Shown here: piece after piece, positions 34,258 to 42,521 of the stretch | Layout of the letters: each line of letters starts with the position of its first letter | Numbering within the stretch: position 1 is the stretch's first letter | Assembly: GCA_015689745.1 (NCBI GenBank) | Contig: WVSO01000001.1 | Location: 1 to 45,000, forward strand | Source of the DNA: Rhodobacterales bacterium HKCCSP123 | Lineage (GTDB): Bacteria; Pseudomonadota; Alphaproteobacteria; Rhodobacterales; Rhodobacteraceae | Direction: 5' to 3' | Length of the DNA stretch: 45,000 nt | The notes under the pieces: generated by a model | Seen by the model: the letters and a program-made list of their open reading frames with translations, nothing else | What the model was told of the DNA's origin: nothing | Databases searched by the model: none | Program-made: the position numbers and the translations under genes

Positions 34258-35139
34258 TTATCCTTTCACGGAGCCAGCCATGAGACCGCGCACGAAGTAG
34301 CGGCCGGCGACGATGTAGACGAGGAGCGTGGGGGCGGCGGCCATGATGGCACCGGCGAAATGCACGTTGTATTCGCGCACCCCCGTGGACGAGTTGACGA
34401 GGTTGTTGAGCGCGACGGTCATCGGCGCGGCATCGCCAGAGGCGAAGCTGGCGCCGAAGAGGAAGTCGTTCCAGATGTTCGTGAACTGCCAGATGAAGCT
34501 GACCGCGATGATCGGGCCGGAGCTGGGCAGCATGATACGCCAGAAGATCTGGAAGAAGCCCGCCCCGTCGATCTGCGCCGCCCGGACCAGCTCGGTCGGG
34601 AAGGCGGCATAATAGTTACGGAAATAGAGCGTGGTGAAACCGATCCCGTAGACGAAATGCACCATGATCAGCCCCGGTGTCGTGCCGGCGATCTGCAGGA
34701 TGCCAAGGATGCGCGCCATCGGGATCAGCACGATCTGGAACGGGATGAAGCAGGAGAACAGCAGCATCCCGAAGATGATCGTATCGCCGCGGAAGCGCCA
34801 CTTGGTCAGGACATAGCCGTTCAGCGCACCGACGACCGTCGACAGGATCACCGCCGGAATGGCCATCATCAGGGAGTTGATGAAATAGGGGCGCAGGCCC
34901 GTGGGCTGAACCCCGATCTGCGCCGTGGACCAGGCCGAAAGCCAGGGCTCGATCGTCCACTCGCGCGGCAGCGCGATCATGTTTCCGCCGGTGATCTCGC
35001 TGAGCGGCTTCAACGAGTTCACCAGCATGATCCCGAAGGGCAGCAGGTAGAACAAGGCGAACAGCAGCAGGAACAGGTAGATGAAGGCCCGCGTGATGCG
35101 CGAGGTGCGGATCGCGGTATCGGAGGAGGCGACGGCCAT
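34258..35139 (-). CDS. CUT1 sugar ABC transporter permease (MalG type)
   Basis: A 293-residue inner-membrane permease with six hydrophobic segments. The EAA coupling loop is ELVRAAQIDGAGFFQIFWRI (start about residue 190), contacting the ATPase. The ending RYFVRGLMAGSVKG is the conserved MalG-type tail. The ATG at 35139 shares a base with the preceding permease stop (TGATG); a GTG at 35142 is an alternative. Pairs with the other permease to form the channel. Confidence 0.93.
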   Translation of the reverse strand: MAVASSDTAIRTSRITRAFIYLFLLLFALFYLLPFGIMLVNSLKPLSEITGGNMIALPREWTIEPWLSAWSTAQIGVQPTGLRPYFINSLMMAIPAVILSTVVGALNGYVLTKWRFRGDTIIFGMLLFSCFIPFQIVLIPMARILGILQIAGTTPGLIMVHFVYGIGFTTLYFRNYYAAFPTELVRAAQIDGAGFFQIFWRIMLPSSGPIIAVSFIWQFTNIWNDFLFGASFASGDAAPMTVALNNLVNSSTGVREYNVHFAGAIMAAAPTLLVYIVAGRYFVRGLMAGSVKG

Positions 35140-36038
35140 CACTTCTTCTCCTTCAGCTCGGCATAGAGGTAGGGCACCATGATCGCCGCGATGGTCATCA
35201 GCATGATCACCGCCGACGAGGCGCCGATCCCCATCTGGTTGCGGGTGAAGGTGTAGGAATACATGAATGTCGCGGGCAGCGCGGTGGCGTTGCCGGGCCC
35301 GCCCCCCGTCAGCGCGATGACAAGGTCATAGGACTTGATCGCGAGGTGCGACAGGATCACGAAGGCCGACAGGAAGGCGGGACGCAGCTGTGGCAGGATG
35401 ATCCGGCGATAAAGGTTCCAGTTCGACGCGCCATCGATCTGCGCGGCCTTCAGGATCTCGTTGTCGATGCCCCGCAGGCCCGCCAGGAACATCGCCATGA
35501 CGAAGCCCGAGCTTTGCCAGACCGCGGCGATGACGACGGTGTAGATCGCCATTTCGCGGTCCTTGATCCAGTCGAAGGTGAAGCTTTCCCAGCCCCAGAG
35601 ATGCATGGTGTTCTCGATCCCGATCGCCGGGTCGAGGAACCATTTCCACGCCGTCCCCGTCACGATGAAGGACAGTGCCATCGGGTAGAGGAAGATGGGC
35701 CGAAGGATCCCCTCGCCGCGGATCTTCTGATCGAGGAAGATCGCCAGCGACAGGCCGATCACCGTCGAGATCGCGATGTAGAGCGAGGCGAAGATCGCCA
35801 GGTTCGTGATCGCGATGTCCCATTCGCGGATGCGGAACAGGCGGTCGTAGTTCTGCCAGCCCACCCAACCGTAGGAGGGCAGCATCCGGCTGTCGGTGAA
35901 GGACAGGTAGATCGTGAAGGCGATGAAGCCGTAGACGAAGATCACCATCACGGCGAGCGACGGGGACAGTACCAGTTTCGGCAACCAGCCCTGAAGACGC
36001 GTTCGGAAATCCGCGCCCGTGTCGGTCGATGCGGCCAT
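35139..36038 (-). CDS. CUT1 sugar ABC transporter permease (MalF type)
   Basis: A 299-residue inner-membrane permease with six hydrophobic segments. SPSLAVMVIFVYGFIAFTIY near the N-terminus is the first helix, and the EAA loop is EILKAAQIDGASNWNLYRRI (about 193-212). It is 95 bases after the binding protein gene, a gap holding a strong hairpin, and shares stop and start bases with the second permease. Confidence 0.93.
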   Translation of the reverse strand: MAASTDTGADFRTRLQGWLPKLVLSPSLAVMVIFVYGFIAFTIYLSFTDSRMLPSYGWVGWQNYDRLFRIREWDIAITNLAIFASLYIAISTVIGLSLAIFLDQKIRGEGILRPIFLYPMALSFIVTGTAWKWFLDPAIGIENTMHLWGWESFTFDWIKDREMAIYTVVIAAVWQSSGFVMAMFLAGLRGIDNEILKAAQIDGASNWNLYRRIILPQLRPAFLSAFVILSHLAIKSYDLVIALTGGGPGNATALPATFMYSYTFTRNQMGIGASSAVIMLMTIAAIMVPYLYAELKEKK

Positions 36039-36094
36039 CGGCCCCCCTCCCCTTCGTGTTGCGTGATGGGTCGGCCCGCGGATGGGCCGGGTGC

Positions 36095-36121
36095 GGGCCG
36101 GCCCCGCGCGGGGGCCGGCCC
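36095..36121 (-). promoter_or_regulatory. Strong hairpin between binding protein and permease genes
   Basis: GGGCCGGCCCC (36095-36105) and GGGGCCGGCCC (36111-36121) form an exact 11-base-pair, all-GC stem around GCGCG. No U-run follows. In other sugar ABC operons such intergenic hairpins protect the upstream binding-protein mRNA and cause partial termination, giving more binding protein than permease. That function is inference from position. Confidence 0.65.
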
Positions 36122-36133
36122 TGGTGCGCAGGA

Positions 36134-37384
36134 TTACTGCGCGATCTCGACGGCGGTGACGAGTTCCGCGGCTGCGGTCTCGGCGTCGTACTCGCCGTTG
36201 AAGTGCGCCGTGATCACGTCATACATCGCGTTCTGCACGGAGGGCGGGTTGGCATGGCCGTGGGCCATCGAGCCGAACAGGCCACCGCTTGCCGCCGCTT
36301 CCGCCAGCTGCGCCATGCCCATCTGGCCACAGGCGTCGAACTGGTCGGAGGGGATGTCGGTCCGCGCGGGAACCGAGCCCTTCACGAGGTTGAAGGCGAC
36401 CTGGAACTCGGGGCTCATCACGGCCGAGGCCATGGCAAGCTGCGCTTCCTGTGCCGAGGCGTCCGTCACATTGAACATGGCGAACTGGTCCGAGTTGAAG
36501 GTCACGGTGCCTTCGGTGCCCGGCACGCGGAAGCACTGGAACTCGTTGCCGGCCGTCAGGCCCGCGTTGACGAATTCACCCTTCGCCCAGTCACCCATGA
36601 TCTGGAACAGCGCTTCGCCGTTGATGACCATCGCGGTCGCGAGGTTCCAGTCGCGACCCGAGAAGTTGTCATCGACGAAGCCACGCAGCGTTTCCATGCG
36701 CTGGAACGCCTCGACCATGGTGGCCGAGCCGAGCGCCTCGGGGTCGAGATCGACCATCGACGCCTGGTAGAAGTCGGGGCCGCCGACGCCCATCACCATC
36801 GAGTCGAAGATGGTTGCGTCCTGCCAGGCCTGACCGCCGTGGGCGAGCGCCACGTAACCGGCTGCTTCGGCCGCTTCCATCGCCGCGACGAACTCGTCCC
36901 AGCTGGTCGGCTGCTCGATGCCAAGCTCGGCCATCAGCGCCGTGTTCGCCCAGACCCAGTTGGTCGAGTGGACGTTCACGGGTGCTGCGACCCAGTGGCC
37001 GTCATAGGTCGAGAAGGCCTGCAGCGCCGCCGGCACCACGTCGCCCCAGCCCTGTTCGGCGGCCAGCGCATCGAGGTTGGCAAGCGCGCCTTCGGCGGCC
37101 CAGTCCTGGATCGAGAAGCCGAGCATCTGCACGGCAGTCGGCGGGTCGCCGGCGGTGACGCGTGCACGCAGAACGGTCATGGCGTCCGAGCCGCCGCCAC
37201 CGGCGACCGGCATGTCAAGCCAGCTGACGCCGCCCGCGGCGAGCGTGTCGCGGAGCGTGCCCACGGCCGCGGCTTCGCCGCCGGAGGTCCACCAGTGCAG
37301 AACTTCCACCTCCTGGGCTGCGACCGCGGTGGTCGACAGCGCCACGACGGCAGCCGTCATGTGCAGTTTCTTCATCATGGTCAT
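36134..37384 (-). CDS. Carbohydrate ABC transporter substrate-binding protein
   Basis: A 416-residue periplasmic protein with signal peptide [20 protein letters not shown], cleaved about residue 23. The mature start [17 protein letters not shown] and [13 protein letters not shown]-like region ([19 protein letters not shown]) closely resemble glucose/mannose-type binding proteins of the CUT1 class, such as pseudomonad GtsA. A ribosome site AGGGAGG lies nine bases before the ATG at 37384. It starts the transporter operon, divergent from the second LacI gene. Glucose or a gluco-type derivative is the likeliest ligand. Confidence 0.88.
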   Translation of the reverse strand: MTMMKKLHMTAAVVALSTTAVAAQEVEVLHWWTSGGEAAAVGTLRDTLAAGGVSWLDMPVAGGGGSDAMTVLRARVTAGDPPTAVQMLGFSIQDWAAEGALANLDALAAEQGWGDVVPAALQAFSTYDGHWVAAPVNVHSTNWVWANTALMAELGIEQPTSWDEFVAAMEAAEAAGYVALAHGGQAWQDATIFDSMVMGVGGPDFYQASMVDLDPEALGSATMVEAFQRMETLRGFVDDNFSGRDWNLATAMVINGEALFQIMGDWAKGEFVNAGLTAGNEFQCFRVPGTEGTVTFNSDQFAMFNVTDASAQEAQLAMASAVMSPEFQVAFNLVKGSVPARTDIPSDQFDACGQMGMAQLAEAAASGGLFGSMAHGHANPPSVQNAMYDVITAHFNGEYDAETAAAELVTAVEIAQ

Positions 37385-37432
37385 TCGTCGGTTCCTCCCT
37401 TGCTGACCATCGCCCTTGTCGGGCTTGTGGGT

Positions 37433-37449
37433 ATTGAAACGTTATAAAT
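37433..37449. promoter_or_regulatory. LacI-type operator, transporter side
   Basis: ATTGAAACGTTATAAAT, centred on AACGTT, about 50 bases before the binding-protein start. One half-site (TTGAAAC) is a classic LacI-family half-site; the other is degenerate. The same TTGAAACGTT core recurs at 37563-37572 next to the divergent repressor gene. Confidence 0.6.
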
Positions 37450-37562
37450 CTATCGTTCGTCAACCATAAATTGCGCCTCGGCATATCGAAGATTCTGCAG
37501 AACTTACAGTTTCAAAACGGATTTTCTGCAGCGCAGCGCCGCCTGAGAGTTCATCTTTCGTG

Positions 37563-37577
37563 TTGAAACGTTTGAAA
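37563..37577. promoter_or_regulatory. LacI-type operator, repressor side
   Basis: TTGAAACGTTTGAAA shares its ten-base TTGAAACGTT core with the site at 37433-37449. It ends 11 bases before the first possible start of the divergent LacI-type gene, so binding would give autorepression. The two sites are about 130 bases apart, which would allow looping between them. Confidence 0.6.
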
Positions 37578-37588
37578 TTCACGGCATT

Positions 37589-38653
37589 ATGGAGCGAGAT
37601 GCAACCCTTGGGCGAGCTGCGAAGATGGGCAACGACCTCGACGCCACCACACCGACGGACACGGGAGAAAGGCCGACTCTGCGCACCGTTGCGCAAGCGA
37701 CAGGCTTTGCCGTGGCCACGGTTTCGCGCGCGTTGTCGGGCGATCCGCGAATCGCGGAAGGCACCCGGACCAAGGTCGCCGAGGCCGCCAGGAGGCTCGG
37801 CTATGTTCCCGACCGTGCCGCACGACGTCTGCGCACAGGACGCACCCAGGTCATCAGCCTGCTTCTGAACACCGAGCACGAATTTCTCGGATTCACCCAT
37901 GAATTCCTGACCGGAATCATCGAGGCGCTGGCCGGCACAGGCTATGCCGTGACGGTCGTTCCCGACAGCCCGGGCGAGGACCGCCTGGGCCCGGTGCGCA
38001 CGATCCTGCGCAACAACCTCGCGGATGGACTGCTCTTCACCCGGACCGAGGCCTTCGACCCGCGCGTCCGCCTTCTGATGGAGGCAGATTTCCCCTTTGT
38101 CAGTCATGGCAGGACCGAGTTCACCACACCCCATCCCTGGGTCGATTTCGACAACGAGGCCTTCGCCCGCGCCGCGGTCGAGCGACTGGTCGCCAAGGGG
38201 CGAAGCCGCCTGAGCCTGGTGCTTCCGGGCGAGCAGTTCACCTTCACCCAGCATCTGCGCTATGGGTTCGTGTCGGCGGCCCGTGCCGCCGGGATCGAGT
38301 ACGAAATCGTCGCGGGCGTCACGCTCGACAGCCCGACGCGCGACATCGCCGAGGCGCTGATGCGCGCGCGGCGCGGCCCGACCCCGCCTGACGGCTATGT
38401 CTGCGTGGGCGAGGTGACGGCCATGGTCGCGCTGGCCGCGCTGGCCGATACCGGGGCCGTTCACGGCGTCGATGCGGATATCGTGGCCAAGCGCGCCTCG
38501 CCGATCTTCGACAACATCCGTCCGCGAATCGACACCGTGTTCGAGGACCTGCGCGCGACGGGACGGTCGATGGCCGAGATGCTGCTGCGCCGCATGGCGG
38601 GGGAACCGCCCGAGAACCTGCACCGGCTCTTTCACCCCGATCCGCCGCGCTAG
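37589..38653 (+). CDS. LacI-family repressor of the ABC transporter
   Basis: A 354-residue repressor. The helix-turn-helix is TLRTVAQATGFAVATVSRAL and the hinge RAARRLRTG; the sensor domain follows (VISLLLNTEHEFLGFTHEF). The first ATG at 37589 has no visible ribosome site; an in-frame ATG at 37625 (MGNDLDATTP) would shorten the leader by 12 residues and is equally plausible. It is transcribed divergently from the transporter operon with operators in between. Its stop lies two bases from the stop of the convergent aldehyde dehydrogenase gene. The sugar effector is unknown. Confidence 0.9.
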   Translation: MERDATLGRAAKMGNDLDATTPTDTGERPTLRTVAQATGFAVATVSRALSGDPRIAEGTRTKVAEAARRLGYVPDRAARRLRTGRTQVISLLLNTEHEFLGFTHEFLTGIIEALAGTGYAVTVVPDSPGEDRLGPVRTILRNNLADGLLFTRTEAFDPRVRLLMEADFPFVSHGRTEFTTPHPWVDFDNEAFARAAVERLVAKGRSRLSLVLPGEQFTFTQHLRYGFVSAARAAGIEYEIVAGVTLDSPTRDIAEALMRARRGPTPPDGYVCVGEVTAMVALAALADTGAVHGVDADIVAKRASPIFDNIRPRIDTVFEDLRATGRSMAEMLLRRMAGEPPENLHRLFHPDPPR

Positions 38654-38655
38654 GG

Positions 38656-40179
38656 TCATGCCACCCAGGCCCCCCGCGTCCGGCCGATGCGCATCTGGAC
38701 GGTCTTCACCTCAAGGAATTCCTCGAGGCCGTAGCGCCCAAGCTCCCGGCCCTGTCCGCTCTCCTTGAACCCGCCGAAGGGCAGTTCGGCGAAGCCGTCC
38801 ATCCAGGTGTTCGTCCAGACCGTCCCGGCCTGCACCCGCCGCGCGAAATCGAGACAGGTCGAGACATCGCGGCTCCAGACGCCCGCCGAAAGCCCATAGG
38901 TGGCGCCGTTCGCCAGCGCGATGGCCTCGTCGAAATCTCGGAAGGTCAGGACCGATAGCACCGGGCCAAAGACCTCCTCGGTCGCGATGGGCATCTCGGG
39001 GCGCACAGCCGTCACGATGGTCGGCTGGTAGAATTGCGCGCCAAGGCCGCCGACATCCAGCGCCGCACCGCCCAGCGCGACACGCGCGCCCGCGGCGACG
39101 GCGCCACGCACGTAGCCGTCGATCTTGGCGAGATGCTCGGGCGAAATGATCGCGCCCACCTGCGTGCGCGCGTCGAGCGGGTCGCCGAAGGGCACCCGGC
39201 GGCTCAGCGCCACGACCTTCTCGGTCAGCGCCTCGGCCACGTCCTCGTGCACGATGATCCTGCTACCGGAATTGCAGCATTCGCCCGCGTTGAAATAGAC
39301 GCCGAACGCGATCGCGTCAGCGGCCTGGTCGAGATCGGCATCCGGAAAGATCACCTGCGGATTCTTGCCGCCGAGCTCGAGGCTGACCTTCTTCAGCGTC
39401 GCACTGGCCGCCGCGGTGATGCGCTTGCCCACGCCAGTCGACCCGGTGAACGAGACCATGTCGATACGGGGATCGGTCGACAGGGTCTCGCCCACCGGGT
39501 CACCGTAGCCCAGCACGATGTTGCACACACCGCCGGGCAGCCCCGCTTCCTCCAGGATCCTGCCCAGCATCACCGTGGTGCCCGGGGTCAGCTCCGAGGG
39601 TTTGACAACCGCAGTACAGCCGGCGGCCAGCGCGAAAGGCAGTTTTTGCGAGACGATGAGGAACGGAAAGTTCCAGGGCGTGATGAGCGAGACGACCCCG
39701 ATTGGTTCCTTCAGCACCAGGCCCAGCATGTCGGGGCCAAGGCTGTTGTGGCTGTCGCCATGCATCGTGCGCGCCAGGGCAGCGGCATAGCGCCAGAGGT
39801 CGGCTGCCCCCTCGCTCTCGGCAAGCGCCTGGCTGATCGGCTTGCCCGATTCCAGCACCTCCTGCCGCGCGATCGCCTGCTGGTCACGGTCGATCAGGTC
39901 GGCGACCCTGAGCAGCAGCGTGGCCCGGTCCTTGCCCGAGGCGCGGCTCCATTCGCCCGCGTCAAAGGCCGCCCGCGCGGCGGCGATGGCGGCCTCCGCC
40001 TCGGCCCGGGCTCCCTTGGCGGCGATCGACACGGGCACGCCATGCGCAGGCGAACGTCGCTCGCTGGTGGCGCCGTCGGCGCTGTCGCGCCAAGCGCCGC
40101 CGATCCAGTGGCGGAGCGTCATGGGCTCGGCCGGAAGCGCGGCGGTGTTCGAGGCAGGGATGACGGTCAGGTCTTGCAT
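38656..40179 (-). CDS. NAD(P)-dependent aldehyde dehydrogenase
   Basis: A 507-residue aldehyde dehydrogenase oxidising an aldehyde to an acid. Visible are ITPWNFPFLI (166-175), FTGSTGVGKRI (244-254), the base Glu in SLELGGKNP (E268) and the nucleophile in FNAGECCNSGSR (C302 by alignment to the GQxCT motif). It belongs to the betaine-aldehyde/succinate-semialdehyde-type ALDHs; the substrate is not evident. Last gene of block C, three bases after the enoyl-CoA hydratase gene. It converges with the LacI gene at a two-base gap with no room for a terminator. Confidence 0.9.
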   Translation of the reverse strand: MQDLTVIPASNTAALPAEPMTLRHWIGGAWRDSADGATSERRSPAHGVPVSIAAKGARAEAEAAIAAARAAFDAGEWSRASGKDRATLLLRVADLIDRDQQAIARQEVLESGKPISQALAESEGAADLWRYAAALARTMHGDSHNSLGPDMLGLVLKEPIGVVSLITPWNFPFLIVSQKLPFALAAGCTAVVKPSELTPGTTVMLGRILEEAGLPGGVCNIVLGYGDPVGETLSTDPRIDMVSFTGSTGVGKRITAAASATLKKVSLELGGKNPQVIFPDADLDQAADAIAFGVYFNAGECCNSGSRIIVHEDVAEALTEKVVALSRRVPFGDPLDARTQVGAIISPEHLAKIDGYVRGAVAAGARVALGGAALDVGGLGAQFYQPTIVTAVRPEMPIATEEVFGPVLSVLTFRDFDEAIALANGATYGLSAGVWSRDVSTCLDFARRVQAGTVWTNTWMDGFAELPFGGFKESGQGRELGRYGLEEFLEVKTVQMRIGRTRGAWVA

Positions 40180-40182
40180 GGG

Positions 40183-40950
40183 TCAGGCTCCCGGAAACTC
40201 GGGTTTGCGTTTCTCGGCGAAGGCTGCGACGCCCTCGGCCTTGTCGGCGCTGGCGCCGATCATGCCGCCGCCAAGCGCCTCGATCATCGCGGAGGTGTCT
40301 TCGCCGGCAGCGGCGTGGATCTGGTACTTCGCCACTTCCGTGGCGCGCGGCGAGGCCTTCAGCACCCCCGCGGCGATGGTTTCGGCCACGGCAAGCGGGT
40401 CCTCGACCACCTCGGCCACGAAGCCGAGCGCATGGGCGCGTGGCGCTTCGATGCGCCGCCCGAAGAGCGCCATCTCTTTCACCACCGGCTCCGGCAGCAA
40501 CCGCAACAGGCGCTGCGTGCCCGACCAGCCCGGCACGATGCCGACCTGCGCCTCGGGCAGGGCGAGCGTTGCGCCGGGGGCCATCACGCGGATGTCGCAG
40601 CAGGCGGCCAGTTCCAGCCCGCCGCCGAAGGCATGCGCCTGCAGTACCCCGATTGTGGGTTTCGAGAGCCGCGCCAGCCGGTCGAAGATGCGATGCCCCT
40701 CGCGCACCCAGTGACGCGCGAAATCGAAGGGCGACAGCGGCGCCCAGGCCTTGATGTCGGCCCCGGCGCAAAACGCCCTCTCCCCCTCGGATCGCAGGAT
40801 CACGCAGCGGATCGCCGCCGCGCGCTCCAGCGTGGCGCAATGCGCCTCGAGCTGCGCCAGCATCTCGGGCGTGAAGGCATTGAGCTTGGCCGGGTTGTCC
40901 AGCACAACATGGGCGATGGGCCCGTCGGTCTGCAGGTGAACCGCGCTCAC
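40183..40950 (-). CDS. Enoyl-CoA hydratase/isomerase
   Basis: A 255-residue crotonase-fold enzyme. Oxyanion-hole regions are AFCAGADIKAW (59-69) and AFGGGLELAACCD (107-119). Both catalytic glutamates are present: E113 (GGGLELA) and E133 (LALPEAQVG), 20 residues apart as in active hydratases. The GTG at 40950 overlaps the CoA-transferase stop (GTGA). With the CoA-transferase it suggests a CoA-ester branch in block C. Confidence 0.88.
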   Translation of the reverse strand: MSAVHLQTDGPIAHVVLDNPAKLNAFTPEMLAQLEAHCATLERAAAIRCVILRSEGERAFCAGADIKAWAPLSPFDFARHWVREGHRIFDRLARLSKPTIGVLQAHAFGGGLELAACCDIRVMAPGATLALPEAQVGIVPGWSGTQRLLRLLPEPVVKEMALFGRRIEAPRAHALGFVAEVVEDPLAVAETIAAGVLKASPRATEVAKYQIHAAAGEDTSAMIEALGGGMIGASADKAEGVAAFAEKRKPEFPGA

Positions 40951-42518
40951 AGTCTCAGCCCCATCGGTGCGTCGCGCAGAAGCGACAGGGGCAGGGTCAC
41001 CGCATCGGGGGCCACGCGCACGCGCCCGCCGCTTGCCGCCTCGATGTCGCGGGCAGGATCGATGCCCGGCATGATCTCGGTTGCGATGAGCCCCTCGGCG
41101 GTCAGGCGGATGACGCAACGTTCGGTGACGTAGATCACGTCCTGCCCCTGGGCCACGGCGCGGGCACCCGAGAAGGTGACATGCTCCACGGCCTCGACCA
41201 TCTTGGTGAACTTGCCGGGGCGGGCGACGCGCAGACCGGTGTCGGTCAGCTCCAGCTCGGCCCCGGCCTCGAAATAGCCCGAGAAGACGATCTTCCTCGC
41301 ATGGGCCGTGATATCGACGAAGCCACCGCAGCCCGCGGTCAGGTACGGTTTTTTTCCCAGCTTCGAGACGTTCACGTTCCCCTCCACGTCCACCTCGAGG
41401 AAGGACAGGAAACTCACGTCGAAGCCGCCGCCCTGGAAAAAGGTGAACTGGTTGGGGCTCGGCACGAAGGCATCGGCATTGGACGCGCAGCCGAAGGCGA
41501 AACCGGTCAGGGGCATCCCCCCGACCGCGCCCTGTTCGATGGCCCATGTCACCGCCTGCGCATAGCCTTCTTCCAGAAGAATGCGGGGGACCATGGCCGA
41601 GATGCCGAAGCCCAGGTTCGCGGTCTGACCGCGCTTCAGTTCCATCGCGGCACGGCGGGCGATGACCTTTTCGACGCCATGCTCGGCCAGACTGAAACTG
41701 TCCCAGGGTCGCATGATTTCGCCCGAGATGGCAGGATCATAGGGTGTTTCGGTGGTCTGCTTCTGGTCGGGTGCCACCACGACCAGATCGACGAGATGCC
41801 CCGGGACATGCACGTCATGGGGCCTCAGACTGCCCGCCGCGGTCATCCGCTTGACCTGCGCGATCACGAGACCGCCGTGGTTGCGCACGGCGATGGCCTG
41901 GTCGAGCGCACCGAGATAGGCACCCTCGTGCTCGTAGGTCAGGTTGCCTTTCTCATCCGCGGTGGTCGCGCGGATGATCGCGACGTCCGGCACGATGTTC
42001 GGGAAATGCAGCCATGTCTCGCCTGCGAAGTCGACGCGACCCACGATGGGCGCCGCCGCGCCGCGTGCGTTCATTGCGCAGCCCTCGCGGATAGGGTCCA
42101 CGAAGGTCTGAAGCCCGACCTTCGTCAGTACGCCGGGCCTGCGGGCGGCCACGTCCCGGTGCATGTCGAACATGATCCCGGAGGGCACGTTATAGGCCGC
42201 GACGCGGTCCTCGACGACCATCTTCCAGATCTCGGGCATCGGCAGCGACGACGGCCCGGAGGGGTAACTGCCTGCGATGATCCGGTCGAGCAGACCGTCC
42301 TTCGCGATGTGGTCCACGCCCTTCACGCCATACATGTCGCCCGCGGCGATCGGGTGCAGCGTGGTGAGGCCGCGGGGATGCCCTTCGGCCTCGAACCGGT
42401 CGCCGAGCGCCTTGAGCACCGCGTCGGGGCAGCCGAGGGCAGAGGAGGAGGAGACGGTTACCACGGCCCCATCGGCGATGCGGGCGACGGCCTCGGTGGC
42501 GGTGACGTGCTTTCCCAT
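40947..42518 (-). CDS. Family I acyl-CoA transferase (fused alpha-beta)
   Basis: A 523-residue CoA-transferase with both domains in one chain, like propionate/acetate CoA-transferases (YdiF type). The catalytic glutamate lies in AIEQGAVGGMPLTG (E328), the typical ExGxIGG motif. The N-terminal half starts VTATEAVARIADGAVVTVSS. It moves CoA between acyl-CoA donors and an organic acid, activating it for the next enzyme, the enoyl-CoA hydratase. It begins three bases after the reductase gene and overlaps the hydratase start. Confidence 0.85.
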   Translation of the reverse strand: MGKHVTATEAVARIADGAVVTVSSSSALGCPDAVLKALGDRFEAEGHPRGLTTLHPIAAGDMYGVKGVDHIAKDGLLDRIIAGSYPSGPSSLPMPEIWKMVVEDRVAAYNVPSGIMFDMHRDVAARRPGVLTKVGLQTFVDPIREGCAMNARGAAAPIVGRVDFAGETWLHFPNIVPDVAIIRATTADEKGNLTYEHEGAYLGALDQAIAVRNHGGLVIAQVKRMTAAGSLRPHDVHVPGHLVDLVVVAPDQKQTTETPYDPAISGEIMRPWDSFSLAEHGVEKVIARRAAMELKRGQTANLGFGISAMVPRILLEEGYAQAVTWAIEQGAVGGMPLTGFAFGCASNADAFVPSPNQFTFFQGGGFDVSFLSFLEVDVEGNVNVSKLGKKPYLTAGCGGFVDITAHARKIVFSGYFEAGAELELTDTGLRVARPGKFTKMVEAVEHVTFSGARAVAQGQDVIYVTERCVIRLTAEGLIATEIMPGIDPARDIEAASGGRVRVAPDAVTLPLSLLRDAPMGLRL

Positions 42519-42521
42519 GGC

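Noticed and set aside
31688-34300. Plus-strand open frame of 870 codons across the GMC gene and ABC ATPase gene
   Set aside because: Antisense shadow that also runs through a terminator and operator; the minus-strand genes have all catalytic motifs.
39034-41133. Plus-strand open frame of 699 codons opposite the ALDH and hydratase genes
   Set aside because: Low-complexity Arg/Ala/Gly translation with no motif; minus strand clearly coding.
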